Origin: Tricholoma matsutake
Taxonomy: Eukaryota > Basidiomycota > Agaricomycetes > Agaricales > Tricholomataceae
Direction of reading: 5' to 3'
Length of the DNA stretch: 64,000 nucleotides
NCBI GenBank assembly: GCA_026075535.2
Contig: AP026549.1
Coordinates: forward strand, 3,286,001-3,350,000
Positions within the stretch are counted from its first letter, which is position 1. The number at the start of each line of letters is the position of its first letter. The notes under the pieces are model-generated. The model was not told where the DNA came from and did no database searches. It saw only the letters and a program-made list of their open reading frames with translations. The position numbers were made by a program, and so were the translations under genes. Below are positions 1-11,749 of this stretch, one piece after another.

Positions 1-722
1 ACACTGAAAGAATTAGAGAACGTAAGCCTCTTCGCAAGACATTCTGCAAGAGGTAAAAATAAACCTGCAATCTGGGAGAACGGGTTGGAAGGTTTGCCAT
101 CCAATGCATACGCTATCGAATTGTAGAGAACCGCGTCGGAAAGTGCGAAGAAACCTCCGATATCATCGATGAATTGTAGACGATCAGGGTTGAATTGTCC
201 ATCGCGTGTAACATAGGGGCACGTTGTCCAAACTGTGATGTCATGGTGAGCACCTTCAAGTGGGCATACCTGCCTATATAAAATGCAGCTAACCTTCCTC
301 GGGTGTTAATGCGGTCGTGTTGCCAACTTTCGAGCAATCAGGCCATGAACTGTCAACCGTATCCGAATGAATTAATATCTCCATCCGGATGAATGTTTGC
401 GTACTATGGCGCCCAACTCATGTAATCATGTTTGTCGCCGGACGGTGGTGTAACATTTTTGCTCATTACAGCTGTCGATTTTTCAACAGCAGAAAATGGA
501 GTTTCATAAACTGTACTCACTCCATGGTCCCTGTCCAGCCAACTCTTGAGCCCAGGTTACGATTGTCTGCTGTGCCGCCAGAGTATTGTTTGCGAATTGA
601 CGTGCTACGATAAAGTCTGGGTCCACGAAAACATTTGCATAACTAGCAGCTGTTGCGTGTACAATGATCCCACCGAAGAGGGGAATAGAAAATAAAAAAG
701 TGGCAAAGAGTGGAGATCGCAT
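1..722 (-). CDS. Alginate-lyase-like polysaccharide lyase, 5' part (3' end outside window)
   Basis: Secreted polysaccharide lyase of the chondroitin AC/alginate lyase fold, by family resemblance; probable role is cleavage of uronic-acid polymers outside the cell. I read five exons: 722-521, 471-405, 349-294, 232-65 and a start at about position 3. Phases agree across all junctions and introns are 50-62 nt with GT/AG ends. The N-terminus is a hydrophobic signal peptide of about 25 residues. Mature-protein motifs include SGDKHDYMSWAPY completed across a splice to SWPDC, then TCPYVTRDGQFNPDR and FFALSDAVLYNS, an order I recognise from agaricomycete alginate-lyase-domain proteins. SWPDC replaces the more usual WWPDC. 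The catalytic C-terminal half lies beyond the left edge, so activity cannot be judged. Fold assignment is from memory of the family. Confidence 0.75.
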
Positions 723-1522
723 TATGCTGGATCAGGCAGATGTGTAGAACGTGTAGAACGTGCTGGCGGCCAAAATTGACCATGTGTCAAAAGCCCTATA
801 AGCCTGTTTTTCTGAAGCACCCCCATGTGGTTGACAGTTGAGCGCTGAGCCATGCTAATGACGCCTAGGATATAGACCAGGCCGGGGTGGTTGGCCGTTA
901 TTCGCCTGAGAGTGCTAGTGAGTTTGATCCCAATGATCGAATCATTTGCCAAATTTCCTGGAAGTCTGCTCGGATGCACTCTCCATTCAAGTCTGTTCAG
1001 AATTCTCCATGGCCACGCAGACTCGGTACTGCTTGAAGAACCCCTTATACCTTATACGCGAATGTTAGGCGTTTTCAAACTCCACGTTGATGCTGCCCAT
1101 ACAGCTGCCGAAGGTCAGGTGACTGTCACCTTTTGCGATCAAGGCTTCGTTCTAACCCTAAGTACAATTGGTGGCAACCGAGCTGTCGACTCAACAGCTC
1201 ACGTTCAAACGCCATTTATCGCAGCACGAATTTGCTCAAATGACATGTGCCGAATAAGAAGGATTCCAAGCAGTTGATGCCTCGATTGTCTGTGGCCACG
1301 GTTGTTCAACTTCTCGGTGGTTACTCTGATCAGTGGCTGATCACAATAGTCATCACCTCTTTCATTCAGCCACTCATTAACACGTTGCTGTGCGCTTTGT
1401 ACAGTGATTTCGGCTTTCGTGTCCACCACAATGCATGATACCTTTATAAAAGTGCGTGAAGTGGCCTGCTTTCTACAAGTCACCTCATCTCCACAACTAC
1501 GAGCATTACACACATCTCCGGC
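723..1522. other. Intergenic region between divergent genes
   Basis: Spacer between the lyase gene (minus) and the Clp1-like gene (plus), so it should hold both promoters. Open frames here (for example 891-1277 plus and 1205-1513 minus) overlap on opposite strands, lack recognisable domains and have no convincing splice partners. I see no RNA gene or repeat. Confidence 0.5.
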
Positions 1523-2804
1523 ATGCCAGAACCCAACTCTTCCTTTGCAATTTTAATGCTATCTCCGAGCCATATAACACCAGATCATCGGCACGCCCAT
1601 CCCATGGAACGCAGCATCGATCGCTCTACCCTTCTCGATGTCGCTCCCGACCGCGAATCATTGCTCTGCAGTAATAAGAGTATCGAGGAGCTGAGACAAG
1701 TACTTAAAATTCGAGTTGGACTTTCTACAGGGTAAGCATCTTGTTAATTAAATCATCGGTGATCTCAACAGCATTTGCTCGTTTAGGCATTGGCTACATC
1801 GGAGGCGCCAAAACGCGAACCCTAACATGCTGGGCGCAGCTGCCCGAATTTCGACGTTTATGAAGGGAACAACTGGCGGCATGGACGACAGTAAACTTTC
1901 GAATAATGGCTTGCACCAAGCTGTTCGGCGTGTATCATCAGCATCATCCGTATCACCTCTATCAAAGTCGAACACCATATTCAGTTTTAAGAATGGGTTC
2001 TTCGTCACTCCAGATGAAGGTTTTCCGCTGGACATTTGGGGCACGCCTTTGTTGAGCACCACGGATAAGCTTATTTCGCCTCGCCCCCTTGGGCCGACAC
2101 ATATTCTTCTCGTCCACGCACATTCCGTCCCCAGCACATTTGTCATTGGGACGACGGCACGTCGTACAAAAAAACATACCGCCAGTCCAAAAGTCATCGA
2201 GCTCCCTATCAACGACCTCCTCTTCCTCATGAGCGTCCCAAACCTCACATCCGGTGTTCCGGCACTCCCGCGCCGCCTGCACAAGGAGCTTCCTCGTGTG
2301 GTCATGTATGTCCCACATCTGGCGACATTCCCAGAGCTCGTCATATACCTTCACACCATGAATCAAGCCGAGCTGTTTAGAGCTTTGATCCCGGAGTGGA
2401 TTCGCGATCTCATGCATCCTCTGCCTAGCCTTGCTCTGAATTCGGGAGGTATTGCTGAAGCAGAAAAAAACACGAGCTGCAAGGCTAGGCAGCTGTTTGG
2501 TATATTTGGGTGTGGTCGCAGCCCGAACCATACCTCTTATGTAAAACTTCTAAGTCTCTCAGAAGGTGGAAGGACCATAAATTCTATCTCCAGAGAGATA
2601 TGCGAAATTGCGGCTACCGCCGAAGGAAGTGGCAATGATCCTGTCCTGCACGCTGCGTGTCTACTGGACGCCCTTCGAGACAACCTTGACTACATCGGAT
2701 ATTACGGACAGGCACTGTGGAATGAGTTAGACATTTGTCGCGAGATATTGGTTAGGGCCGTCTCATGGAAGGCGAAAATCGACAATTACGATCAAAAGGA
2801 ATAG
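1523..2804 (+). CDS. Clp1-like protein (clampless-1 family, tentative)
   Basis: Two exons, 1523-1731 and 1787-2804, joined by a 55-nt GT-AG intron that restores the frame exactly (a GGG glycine codon is split); product about 408 residues. No catalytic motif, signal peptide or membrane segment is visible. The central block from about residue 140 to 300, with FPLDIWGTPLLST, RPLGPTHILLVHAHS and ELFRALIPEWIRDLMHP, reads like the Clp1 family, known in Coprinopsis and Ustilago as a regulator of clamp-cell and dikaryon development. That name is recalled, not searched. The start at 1523 is the first ATG of the open frame that leads into the splice site; another frame, 1456-1674, overlaps but does not splice into exon 2. 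The gene converges with the glycosidase gene on the other strand, leaving about 155 bp between stop codons. Confidence 0.65.
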
Positions 2805-2960
2805 AGTCCACTAATAGATGCCCGGTCGTCTCACCTGTGTTTTCGGAGGTACAAGTATTACGATCTAATGTCTCTATAATACCATTGGATGAAATAAATA
2901 ATGGAACATGTCTACCAAGTACAGTCCTTGGTCCGTTCAGCGAGCATCAATACAAGGCAA

Positions 2961-5900
2961 CTATGCGGTAGAAACGCGTGCGATCAAGATTGCCACGATA
3001 CCAATCAGCGCCAAAACCAACAAAACTATCCGGCCACTAAAATCGCTCCAGAAGTCGTTTAGTTCAAATGCTGGTGTGACGGGAGGCGAAACAGAGACAG
3101 TAACTTTATGAATTTTGTCCGGATTCACGTCTCGAGCGACAATGAATAGAGTCTGCCGACTCTCATCGTGGCGATAACTATCATCCGGGTCTAGGCCTTC
3201 CACAATAACCTTCTTGCCTTGCGTAATCAACGAAGGCAAGAAGATCTCCGTTTCGATAGCCGTGATCGTCGGGTGACCTGATCGTGGTGCTTCAAAAACC
3301 TTTATGCTCGTGGAACCGAGCAAGCTGTCGTCCTTCGGGTTGGCCCATTCATACGTAAAAGTGCCAGAGGTCATCTCGTGCTCAAATTTCACAGGGATGC
3401 CAGCCGTTTTGGCAGGATACGGCCTGACAATGGCAGGGAGGATTCGTGCACCGTTGTCCAGCGACGGCGCATCCTGCTCATAATAGAGCAGGGATGGGGG
3501 CAAAGCCCGTCGACGGCTGAACCACGAGAAATTCTCGCCGTTCCACCCGTCCCCTTGTTGGTCATTATTGGAGGGATTGTAGTTCCATAGTCTGGAGGCA
3601 GACCATATTAAAACTTCGAGGAGGGCAGATTGGGGGTGCTCACGTAAAGCCGACAAGGGATCGTTCAAGCCCCGACAGCATGGCATCCATCATCCTAGAT
3701 TGCCATGTCCAGTCTTCGGAACGGAAGGCCTCCTTGCGACTAAAAGAAGAGTATCAGATAGTTCATTACCACAAGACCTGGACAACAAACTTCATGTCCA
3801 TTGGTACACCGCATTCTCCAATGATGACTGGTTTTTCACCAAGTGATTGGTACGCATGTTCAACGATGTTCCGAATTTGAAGACCATAGTTATCTCGAGC
3901 ACCAAGTTGGCCCCAATAGAAAGCTTTGAGCAAGAACATCCCTCGCGACAGTCCCTGCACGTTCACAGAGAAATCTGTGTAGGCTTTTTCAAACAAGACC
4001 TTGAGATCGTACCTATCAAATCATAGTAAAGTAGATATTCAGAAATTGGAAATGTAGTTCTTACACTTACCAATGAGGAGCATAAACCATGTTCGGTAAT
4101 TGTTTTTCTGGTGTCCAGGACTTCGGGCAAAACTAGAGATCACTTAGAAACCGAACAAGAGCGCGAAGGATGCTAAACGAACCTCGTTAGGTATGGCCTC
4201 TACGAAGACAATTTTATCGGGTGCAGATACAGCCCGCACTCGATCTGCCCATTTATGAAGGAATGGGAAGTAGAAATCAACATACCAATCAATCTAAGAG
4301 GGGGTCAATAAGATTGAGAAGGGCAAACCGAAGTCGAAATCATACCTTCTTCCCTGTAGTCGGATTTTTATTAAAATAGGTCTCGCGTAAGACAACGCCC
4401 TCATTCTTCGTCTTGTCCCACCCCCACACGTTATGCATTTCCCAGACACACTGTCCCTGCGTAGGGCCATCTATGCGCCACGCCTTGAGACCTTCTGGAT
4501 TGAGAATGACATCCGAGGTGTGGCGTGTGGGCATTGGCATGGAGCGGGTCCAGTTAGCTACTTTCGTTGGATGGCCAGCACCCAACTGGAATGACTGGAT
4601 TGCAGATGCTGGGAACATGAGGTTGGCTATTGCTGCCTAAACTGGGCTTGGCTCACGTATAGGTCCTAAATGGAGGTCCGTGTTATAATTGAAAGAGTGT
4701 AGTGATTGCACGTTTATATATCCTGGATGGGGCTCGTTTAGCATCTGATATACGTGATGAGTTAGAAAGATTATCGAGAAAGATTACAGTGCGATACCTC
4801 AAACCCAAGTACCCCGTCTAGATCGCCAATCGCGCGAGCCAAAACTTCAAACATGTCTAAGAAAGAATTTTGCAAGAATTGTTGGATAGGCACGTCAACT
4901 CCTCGGCGGTCTTTGACTAACAGCTTCGGAGCAAAGGTATCTCCCCCCCAAAATAATGTCCTACGACAACCTGAATGACTGTGGTAAATAAAAGAACGTC
5001 AAGGATACCACTCACGACATCGTCGCAGCCGCCAGTTTGGTATATCCACTCGGCCAAAGACCACGCTCAGATTCCACTTGTCCACCGCCTTTCACACCGC
5101 TCAGCCATGCAGCTCCCGATTTTTGCAGTGCGAAAAGATCGAATCCCGCAGCTTCAAGTGTCCAAGCTGGCGCACCAGAACCACCGGAATAACGCGACCA
5201 GACGTCCTGGTGCAAGGATACAAAGGCGACCATGCCGTATTGAGGGAGTAATGAGAGAAGTTTGCGGATGTAGTTTAGGTATTCCATGTCGTAAATGCCT
5301 CTACATAAAACACGTCAGAAAAGTAGAGAATCAGTGTAGGAAGTATCACACACGGTCCTGCATGCTCGACAGCTTCCCAAGTTACGAGGAACCGCACTAT
5401 GATCAAATGCTCATTGTTGGATCGAATGAGAAAGAAACCATGAGAAGTACCAAAAGTAAGGCCCCATCTCCGTAGACGCGAGAAATGCTGAGGCGCCTCC
5501 TCCAAAGGAAATGGTCGTCCAACAAACGTCACTGACTCATGCCCAGCAGGAAACTTGTCATGATCGTCATAGAGTGGACTGTCAACAAGAATGCCGGCGC
5601 TCAGCTGTCCTATCATGGACGAATAACATGCACCCTTACGACTTGCAAGAACCCGACAAATTAACTCCTCTCAAACTGCAAACGCGCCCATAGATGTCAA
5701 TGAAGTGCCGCCCGTGTATACGCATGCCTCCCCCGGTTCCTTGACTCGACCAATCATGCGCGTACGAAGGAGTAGCACCAGGGGAATATGATGGATCGCG
5801 GGATGGGTGGAACTAAGAACACTGACATGTCAGGTTTGGGCTTTTGTGACATACAACATGTACCGACCTGCATCGCACCTATGTCTGAAAGATTTTCCGA

Positions 5901-5963
5901 AACTGTCTTCTCCGAGTTTGCGTTGACGAAGACGAATGAAGAGTCCAAACCCGGAGTCGACAT
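2961..5963 (-). CDS. GH5_12-type glucosidase (glucocerebrosidase / steryl-glucosidase-like), C-terminally anchored
   Basis: Multi-exon glycoside hydrolase family 5 gene. In fungi subfamily GH5_12 (EGCrP1/EGCrP2 type) cleaves glucose from glucosylceramide or ergosteryl glucoside. Exon 1 is 5963-5868 and splices in phase to a segment carrying HGRHFIDIYGRVCSLRGVNL near 5700. Later exons hold FVGRPFPLEEAPQHFSRLRR (~5510), LSLLPQYGMVAFVSLHQDVW (~5240), the acid/base site MLNEPHPGY (~4740), the nucleophile site VIIGECGVPMDM (~3810), and WNYNPSNNDQQGDGWNGENF (~3560). Both catalytic glutamates are therefore present. The last exon ends in a hydrophobic segment, GRIVLLVLALIGIVAILIA, followed by only a few residues, suggesting a tail anchor. 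About ten short introns; not all junctions were fixed exactly. Substrate is inferred from the family. Confidence 0.85.
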
Positions 5964-6071
5964 TGGATGGGAACTTGGTACCAGTAAACGTTGAAACTCG
6001 CAACGTATATGTACCAGGCTCCAGCGCTCCAGCTGCAGAGTATAGTATGTGGTAAGGTTAAGGTCGAGTGA

Positions 6072-6525
6072 TTATGTCAGCGTGCCCAAAAAGCCTCCCA
6101 AAATAACACCTACAACTGGCAAGCCCGTCTTGAAAGTTGAGAGTGAAGATAGTCGTTCAAATAGTATAGTTCCAGACGAGTTTGATTGGTCTTCATGGCA
6201 GTGATCATCAAACTGTGGGAAACGGCAGCTGAACAGCTGCTGCCAAGCTCGAAACGCTGAACGAGGCTAATAATCCAAATCTCGAGAGGCAACCAACTTC
6301 AAAGGCAATAACTATGTAATTCGTTGGAAGGATGGGCGAAAATATTTTCAAGTTCGTGCCCACAATCATCCTGCTTACAGTAACGATTCGACCTGCACGT
6401 AGTTTCAGCTCTTGAGTGGACGTCGTACTGTACTCGTCTCTGCGCAAAACATCAAGCTCATGATCATCTGGAATAGCAACCGCAGGCCCTGGCTTTTGCC
6501 CTGTTGCGTGCTTCCCTACATTCAT
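6072..6525 (-). CDS. Possible small spliced gene, product unknown
   Basis: A 105-codon frame starting at 6525 opens with a hydrophilic stretch (PDDHELDVLRRDEYSTTSTQ) and holds a GTAAGC donor after about residue 49. Near 6190-6072 another frame ends with KTGLPVVGVILGGFLGTLT and a stop, preceded by possible acceptors. These may be parts of one small gene lying between the glycosidase and dioxygenase genes, or unrelated open frames in their shared upstream region. I recognise no domain and could not fix a single coherent exon chain. Confidence 0.25.
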
Positions 6526-6760
6526 GTAGTCATTCCGGATGGCGTCATTTCTGAATCACCTGACAATATGGATGTTAGGAACTATAATAAAGCCTATTCT
6601 CTGGGAACATGCAATTTAGTACCGCTTCTCATCGATCTCATCTGCGATCCACACGTACTGGTGCATGATGTCTGACTTGACTACCCCTCGCTATGTGCCC
6701 GCCAGCCCAACCAATGCAGACTGTAAGCAAACGTACACTCAGTCCCCGTCTCTAGACTAA

Positions 6761-8314
6761 TTGATCATGAATGATTTTGGCAAAGTGGATTACGCTGATT
6801 TGCCTATCATTGACCTATCCAAGTACGCAACTCCAGAAGGCCACGCAGAATTAGCCATTCAAGCTAGGGATGCGATGACGACCTATGGATTTTTCTATGT
6901 TATCAACCACGGGTATGAGCCTGCGCAGGTTGTTGTCTTCTCCCCAAACCTGAAGAGCTTGGTGCTCACTCGACGAAACAGACACAGAGGATATTTGATA
7001 TTGCTGATGTCCCCTTCGCTCAAGTGTCGCCGGAAGAAAAACAACGCTACGCCGGTACAATGAAAGAATCAGGATCGTACCAGGGCTATAAATTACGACA
7101 GTACTGGGTAATTTTTCATGCTAGTCGTTGTCATTTTCTAACCAGCGTTAACACAGCATATTGACGGTGGAGTTCGCGATCAATTGGAGCATTACAACAG
7201 TGCGTAATATTGCGCTAACCAGAAAAGTATTCTAATGCACGGTACAAGTCAATCGAGATGTTACAAAGCGCGAGCATCCTGAGCCTCTCCGGCCTTTCCT
7301 GCCGGAAGTAGCTGCTTTTGCTAAACACAATCATTTTAAAGTCTTGCACCGTCTTTTGAGGCGAGTATTAAGTAATAACGTGGTTTAACCCTAAACAAAT
7401 CCATATGCGACCTTGAACGTAATTTGTACAGACTTCTCGCGTTAGGCATGGAACTTCCAGAAGAGACGTTTGTCAACTGTCATGGATTTACTACCATCGG
7501 AGAATCATACGGTGATTTGGTGTTGTGCTTATTTCGTTTGCAGTGTACTGATAATTTAAACAAAGTGCGGTTTATGAAGTAGTGAGTATCTTCACCCTTG
7601 CTTTCGTCGCCAGACCTCATCTGCCAATGCTTCACAGCTATCCGCGATCCGAGGAAGATGAATCCAAATCCAAGAATGTATGGCTGAAGGGTCACACTGG
7701 TAGGGTCTATGTTCAGTATATCCATATCGACATTCTCATAACCAACCCTCAAGATTTCGGGACTTTGACAATCCTATACAGCCAACCGGTTGCAGCTTTG
7801 CAAATTCTAACGCCAGCAGGCACGTGGAAGTGGGTCAGGCATATTGATAACGCGCTAGTATGTATTATGATGCTATACTCATTGGACTAGCATGTTGACA
7901 GTCAATCGTTCCAAGGTAATCAACGCAGGAGACGCGTTGGAGTTCTTGTCGGGTGGTTTCTACCGCGCCACGATTCACAGGTATAATTGAGTATCTGTCA
8001 GATCTGCTGGGTATGTCTAAATTTTTTCTTATAGGGTCGTCCAGCCACCCGAAGACCAGCAAAACCACACTCGTCTCGGTGTATTCTACTTTGCCACCTC
8101 GGACGACGAAACAAAACTCGTTCCTTTTGCGGACAGTCCCGTTCTGAAGCGCTTCGGTATTACCAGGCGATTTGAAGATAAGGATGCACCGACAATGGAG
8201 ATGTGGCGGAAGGGGAGAACAAGCGCGTATGGACAGACCGACTTGAAACCTTCAGCAGAAAAGGGCGTTGAAGAGGAGGTTATAAATGGGGTAGTTGTGA
8301 AGCATTATAATTGA
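6761..8314 (+). CDS. 2-oxoglutarate/Fe(II)-dependent dioxygenase (isopenicillin-N-synthase-like)
   Basis: Soluble non-heme iron oxygenase. Ten exons keep phase throughout and give about 351 residues: 6761-6928, 6982-7107, 7157-7199, 7249-7360, 7432-7511, 7566-7581, 7638-7699, 7754-7857, 7916-7980, 8035-8314. The N-terminal domain has DLPIIDLSKY and YGFFYVINHG. The iron triad appears in the C-terminal half: the H-x-D pair (GHTDFGTLTIL) is made only by splicing exon 7 to exon 8, and the distal histidine is in ATIHRVVQPP, split at exons 9/10. The 2OG-binding arginine is in HTRLGVFYF. Exon 6 is only 16 nt, and the intron after exon 4 appears to start with GC (GCGAGT); the GTATTA alternative would break the frame. 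The substrate is unknown; relatives act on diverse small molecules including secondary metabolites. Confidence 0.85.
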
Positions 8315-9247
8315 TGGCTAGCACTGGCATCAAATGGGTGTGCATAATGTGCTGGCCGAACTTCTGATTTTTTGTTTATCAGGAGTATGAGAATGATGAA
8401 ATACACACGACTCCAGAGGCTTTATGAGTGCTTGGTAGTACCAATAGATATACTATCTACGCCGTGTCTTCTCGGTACGAGTTCTAAGAAGGACATCTCC
8501 AGTTCTCGCCATTTATTTTCCAGTCTAGGAGGGGCAAGACACCAAGCTCATGTGGCGTCTTCGCTCAATGACGCTGGAGGTGAATGGCGAGTCATAGATA
8601 CCTGGATGATCGCAGACTACTTACTGTACGTGGGAACGCGTACCAAACGTGTACATGGGTTTTCAGACTTTCACGATTGTAGTTGACCGAGCTTGGGACT
8701 GATATAGGAATGAGCCCCATTACAGCTGTTCCGACGTGCCAGAATAGTAACTTGGCCTTGGATGATTCTTGGATATAGAGTATGACTACGTATGAATTTA
8801 CCATGATAGTGACGCGGCGATGGTAGAGCGTATCTGCAACTCCAAAGTGGGGCACTGTCGCCAATAAACGTATCATAGAATAGTTCCACAGCTGAACCCA
8901 TATGCATCTGATCAATGCGCGACACAGCTTGCTAATGTCATGCTATTTTACTCATTCTCTACTTTTGACTTTCTCTCATCCTCCAACACCATTTTCACCT
9001 CTGCAATCTACTTCAATCTCGCCTCCGATATTTTCGTCATCTTCATCCTCAACATTGCCCATTTTGACCTCAATTCTGTCCTCACCACTCCCTATATTTT
9101 CATCCTCAATCTCATCTTCACCATCATCTTCACCCTTGTCCATTTCATTGTCTATTTCATGTTTGCCTTTGCCCTCTTCATCGCCATTGAAAGTTCACTC
9201 AAATTATATATCTATAGTCCTCATCTTGAGAGCCTCCTCCAAGGGGG
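8315..9247. other. Intergenic, TC-rich low-complexity sequence in the right half
   Basis: No credible gene. From about 8940 to 9200 the plus strand is strongly pyrimidine-rich (runs of tcatcctc, attttcacc), which opens two overlapping frames with Ser/Phe-biased translations of no recognisable family. The left half shows nothing distinctive. Confidence 0.5.
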
Positions 9248-9593
9248 TGTTGGGATGGGAATCCCAAACCAGACGTGGGGGGGGGGGTCCTGCCGGAGGC
9301 TGAATTTTTTTTTTGACCATGGTGAAAACAATGCTGATAGGTGTCGTTTGAGTGTTGGTTTAACATAGTAAAGCCCTGAAAGGACTTGGTAAAGCACTCG
9401 TAACATTGGATTGTGTCAATTACTACCCAGATGTAAGCAAGCGAGTGATCTTACACTGATGTACTCAAGATCTAGTTTGTTTATGTGCGGGGATCTTGAA
9501 CTAAATAGCATCACGTCTAAGAAATCAACCAATTAACGACTCAAGTACCAATTTGGAGTTCCTCATATCAAACACATTCTAATGTTGTCAACA
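9248..9593 (+). repeat. Putative solo LTR (TGTTG...CAACA)
   Basis: A purine run, ccaaggggg, directly precedes TGTTGGGATGGGAATCCC, the layout of a polypurine tract followed by an LTR start. About 345 bp later the sequence reads gttgtcaaca, giving inverted TGTTG/CAACA ends. A G11 run and a T10 run lie inside. I found no partner LTR, coding remnant or target duplication, so this is tentative. Confidence 0.3.
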
Positions 9594-9643
9594 AACTCCC
9601 ATGATGTCCCGGAAGTAACATGACCACTCCCAATGCTTTCTAA

Positions 9644-9998
9644 TAGGGTTGTTCATGGTTGGCATTTTTGGTTCATTTTTCACTCATTTTTCAATCATTT
9701 TCTATTTCATTTTGATTCCATTTTTCTCAAGAATGGAACTGAGAATGAATGTAAAATGAATGTAAAATGGAACCCTACCCTTGCTTTTGTAAAAAGGGAA
9801 CCGAAAAATGATCATTTTTCATCTTTTTAGCACTGTGCCTGGCAAGAAAAATGCATTTTTGCTCCATTTTTCTAAATTTTCCATTCCATTTTTCATTCCC
9901 TTTTGTTTGTTCCTCTGCCAAATACACGAAAATGAGCGGAAAATGAGTTTGAAAATGAGCCAAAAATGGCCCAAGAATGGCTACCGTGAACAACCCTA
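9644..9998. mobile_element. Non-autonomous hAT-like TIR element with CATTTTTC subterminal arrays
   Basis: Ends are imperfect inverted repeats: the left begins TAGGGTTGTTCATGGTTGGC and the right, read backwards, begins TAGGGTTGTTCACGGTAGCC, with similarity for about 28 bp. Inside, the left third repeats ttcattttt-like words and the right third repeats them in reverse (aaaaatgg, aaaatgag), so the 355-bp unit nearly folds on itself. TAGGG fits the hAT terminal consensus YARNG. I found no clear 8-bp target duplication. Frames inside (9633-9830, 9775-10032) are by-products of the motif arrays. Confidence 0.65.
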
Positions 9999-10449
9999 AT
10001 GACCCTGATATTACATTAATAGCTTCAAACAACTTCTAACCATCAGTAATGTCGGGATCAACTACACAGCACTACATAGTGCTCCATAGCATCATAGTGT
10101 CATAGCATGGTTCTTTCATTCTGTAGACATCCATAGCACCCTACCTTGTTTACATAGTCTCATACTTCCACTATGTAGTGCTATGTAGCTTCGTAGTGCT
10201 CTCTAGACAAGGTTCTATCAGCAAAAATCTATTATTAATCTTACAATTATTTTATGTTCAATATTTTCAAGACATTAAGAGCGAAACAAAAATCTATTCC
10301 ACAATATTATACTACTACTACCTATTACACTTGTATTGTCTACTGAGAAGTTCATATCTGTCCATTAACAAAACTTACATGACTGACCTGGCACATTCCA
10401 TGGAACATGTGTTGTTGCACATTGTGCAGCCCATGTTGAGGGTGCACCC
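9999..10449. other. Non-coding, with short catagtg-type repeats
   Basis: From 10065 to 10205 the words catagtg, catagcat and ctatgtag recur in both orientations, a small repeat cluster of unclear origin. The remainder to 10449 is AT-rich with no gene signal. Confidence 0.4.
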
Positions 10450-11250
10450 ACAAACTACCCTATGAGCAGTTGCTCGTAGGCATGGGGGGTGGGTGCTGTG
10501 TTGATTGCCATCATTACATAGGCTGGGGATTGTCTTGTCTTTGGGTACCTGGTGCTGGTGTTGTTGTTGAGAGCCACCGCTGTTGCGATGCATGCTGCAT
10601 GCTCGCAGGTGCTGGTTTTTTGGGGGGTTGGTGTGATATAGTGCAGAGGTGGGTCCAGGTGGATGCTTACCTGGCTCTCCTGGTGCTCAGCCACCATGAT
10701 GCACACCACAAGCAGGAACTCGCAAGCATTGGGGCAGGAGCTGGGCCTCATGGTGAACAGTTCCTATTTTGGGGAGGGTGAGCTGTGACGTGGTAGGCAA
10801 TGGGGTTCAGGTGGGTACTTACATGGCTCTCCCAGCACTGAGCCACCACTGATGCATGCCGCGAGAGGGACCTCGCAGGCATGGGAGCAGGTGCTGGGCC
10901 TCATCATCCCTGGTTTCAGGGGAGGTTAGCTGTGATGTGGCATGGCAATGGGTTCAAGTGGAGGCTTACCTGGCTCTCCTAGCACCGCTACTTGGTCTCC
11001 GAGACATAAATGAGCCCCACATCCCATTTGGATGGGGAGGGCCATAGATTGGGCATGGTTGGGCATCATCTTGCATCCAATTTTGTCATTATGAGTAGCT
11101 TACATCCTAAAAAGATGAGTGAGGCAATATTTAGATGATAAGAACAAGAAACAAATATAAAAAAATATAAAAACAGCTTACCGAGGGCCCAAATGATGTC
11201 TACTGTTGTTTGGGCCTCCCTTGCATCCAAAATACCATGTTTGCCACATG
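10450..11250 (-). repeat. Degenerate copy related to the interior of the 59.2-60.6 kb TIR element, with a ~150-bp tandem repeat
   Basis: Read on the minus strand, 10450-10485 (catgcctacgagcaactgct, then catagggtag) resembles catgcctatgagcctctgct, then catagggtgg, near 60040. The segment 11185-11220 (gggcccaaatgatgtc ... tttgggcc) resembles paired gggcccaaatga motifs near 59620 and 40980. Between them a unit of roughly 150 bp recurs about three times (10560-10985), each copy with gcttacctggctctcc-like and gctgggcctcat-like words. Each unit has an AGGTAAGC-like string on the minus strand, resembling a repeated splice donor. Confidence 0.45.
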
Positions 11251-11749
11251 GGCAACACTTTCAGCATGGCGAGTGGTGGTGGAGTGGTAGTAGTCCTGAT
11301 GGAGAGAGGAAGGCAGCAGGATCTGATGAGACAATGACAGGGGAATGGACAGAAGGCTAAGCTTGATGGAACACTGAGCTCAACAATTTTCTATGAAATT
11401 CAACATACATGTGACTTGACATTAGGGCAGGGTTACTCAACTTAGCACAAAGATTGAAAACAGCTCTCAGAAATGTCATGCCGGTGATGCCAGCAACAAT
11501 GGCAAGAAGTGTGGGAAACAATTTGGCCAGGCAGATTAGTTCCCACAGTTCTTTGTGGTGGAAAAGCAGTGGTTCCTAGAATCTAAAAGGGGTAAATGCT
11601 AGGTAGTGCTATATCAAGCACTGTTGTCATTATGGGCACTATGGGCGCTATGTCATTTGGCGTGTTTGCTATGTGTGCTATAGATTGCCATGGGAAAACT
11701 CCAACATTGCTGATGACAATCCTGATATCACATCAAACACTTTGAACAA
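11251..11749. other. Non-coding spacer
   Basis: No frame of note, no clear repeat structure and no RNA gene signal; mixed-composition sequence between two repeat families. Confidence 0.4.

Noticed and set aside
1748..2531. Minus-strand frames of 198 and 189 codons
   Set aside because: Antisense shadows of the Clp1-like exon 2, which has the coherent splice chain and family motifs.
5012..5475. Plus-strand frame 4975-5475 of 166 codons
   Set aside because: Antisense to the GH5_12 exons with strong family motifs on the minus strand.
8902..9368. Two plus-strand frames of 133 and 142 codons
   Set aside because: Overlapping frames in TC-rich low-complexity DNA; Ser/Phe-biased translation without family features.
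10455..10781. Opposed frames of about 100 codons
   Set aside because: They lie in the degenerate ~150-bp repeat region related to a TIR element; no protein family recognised.
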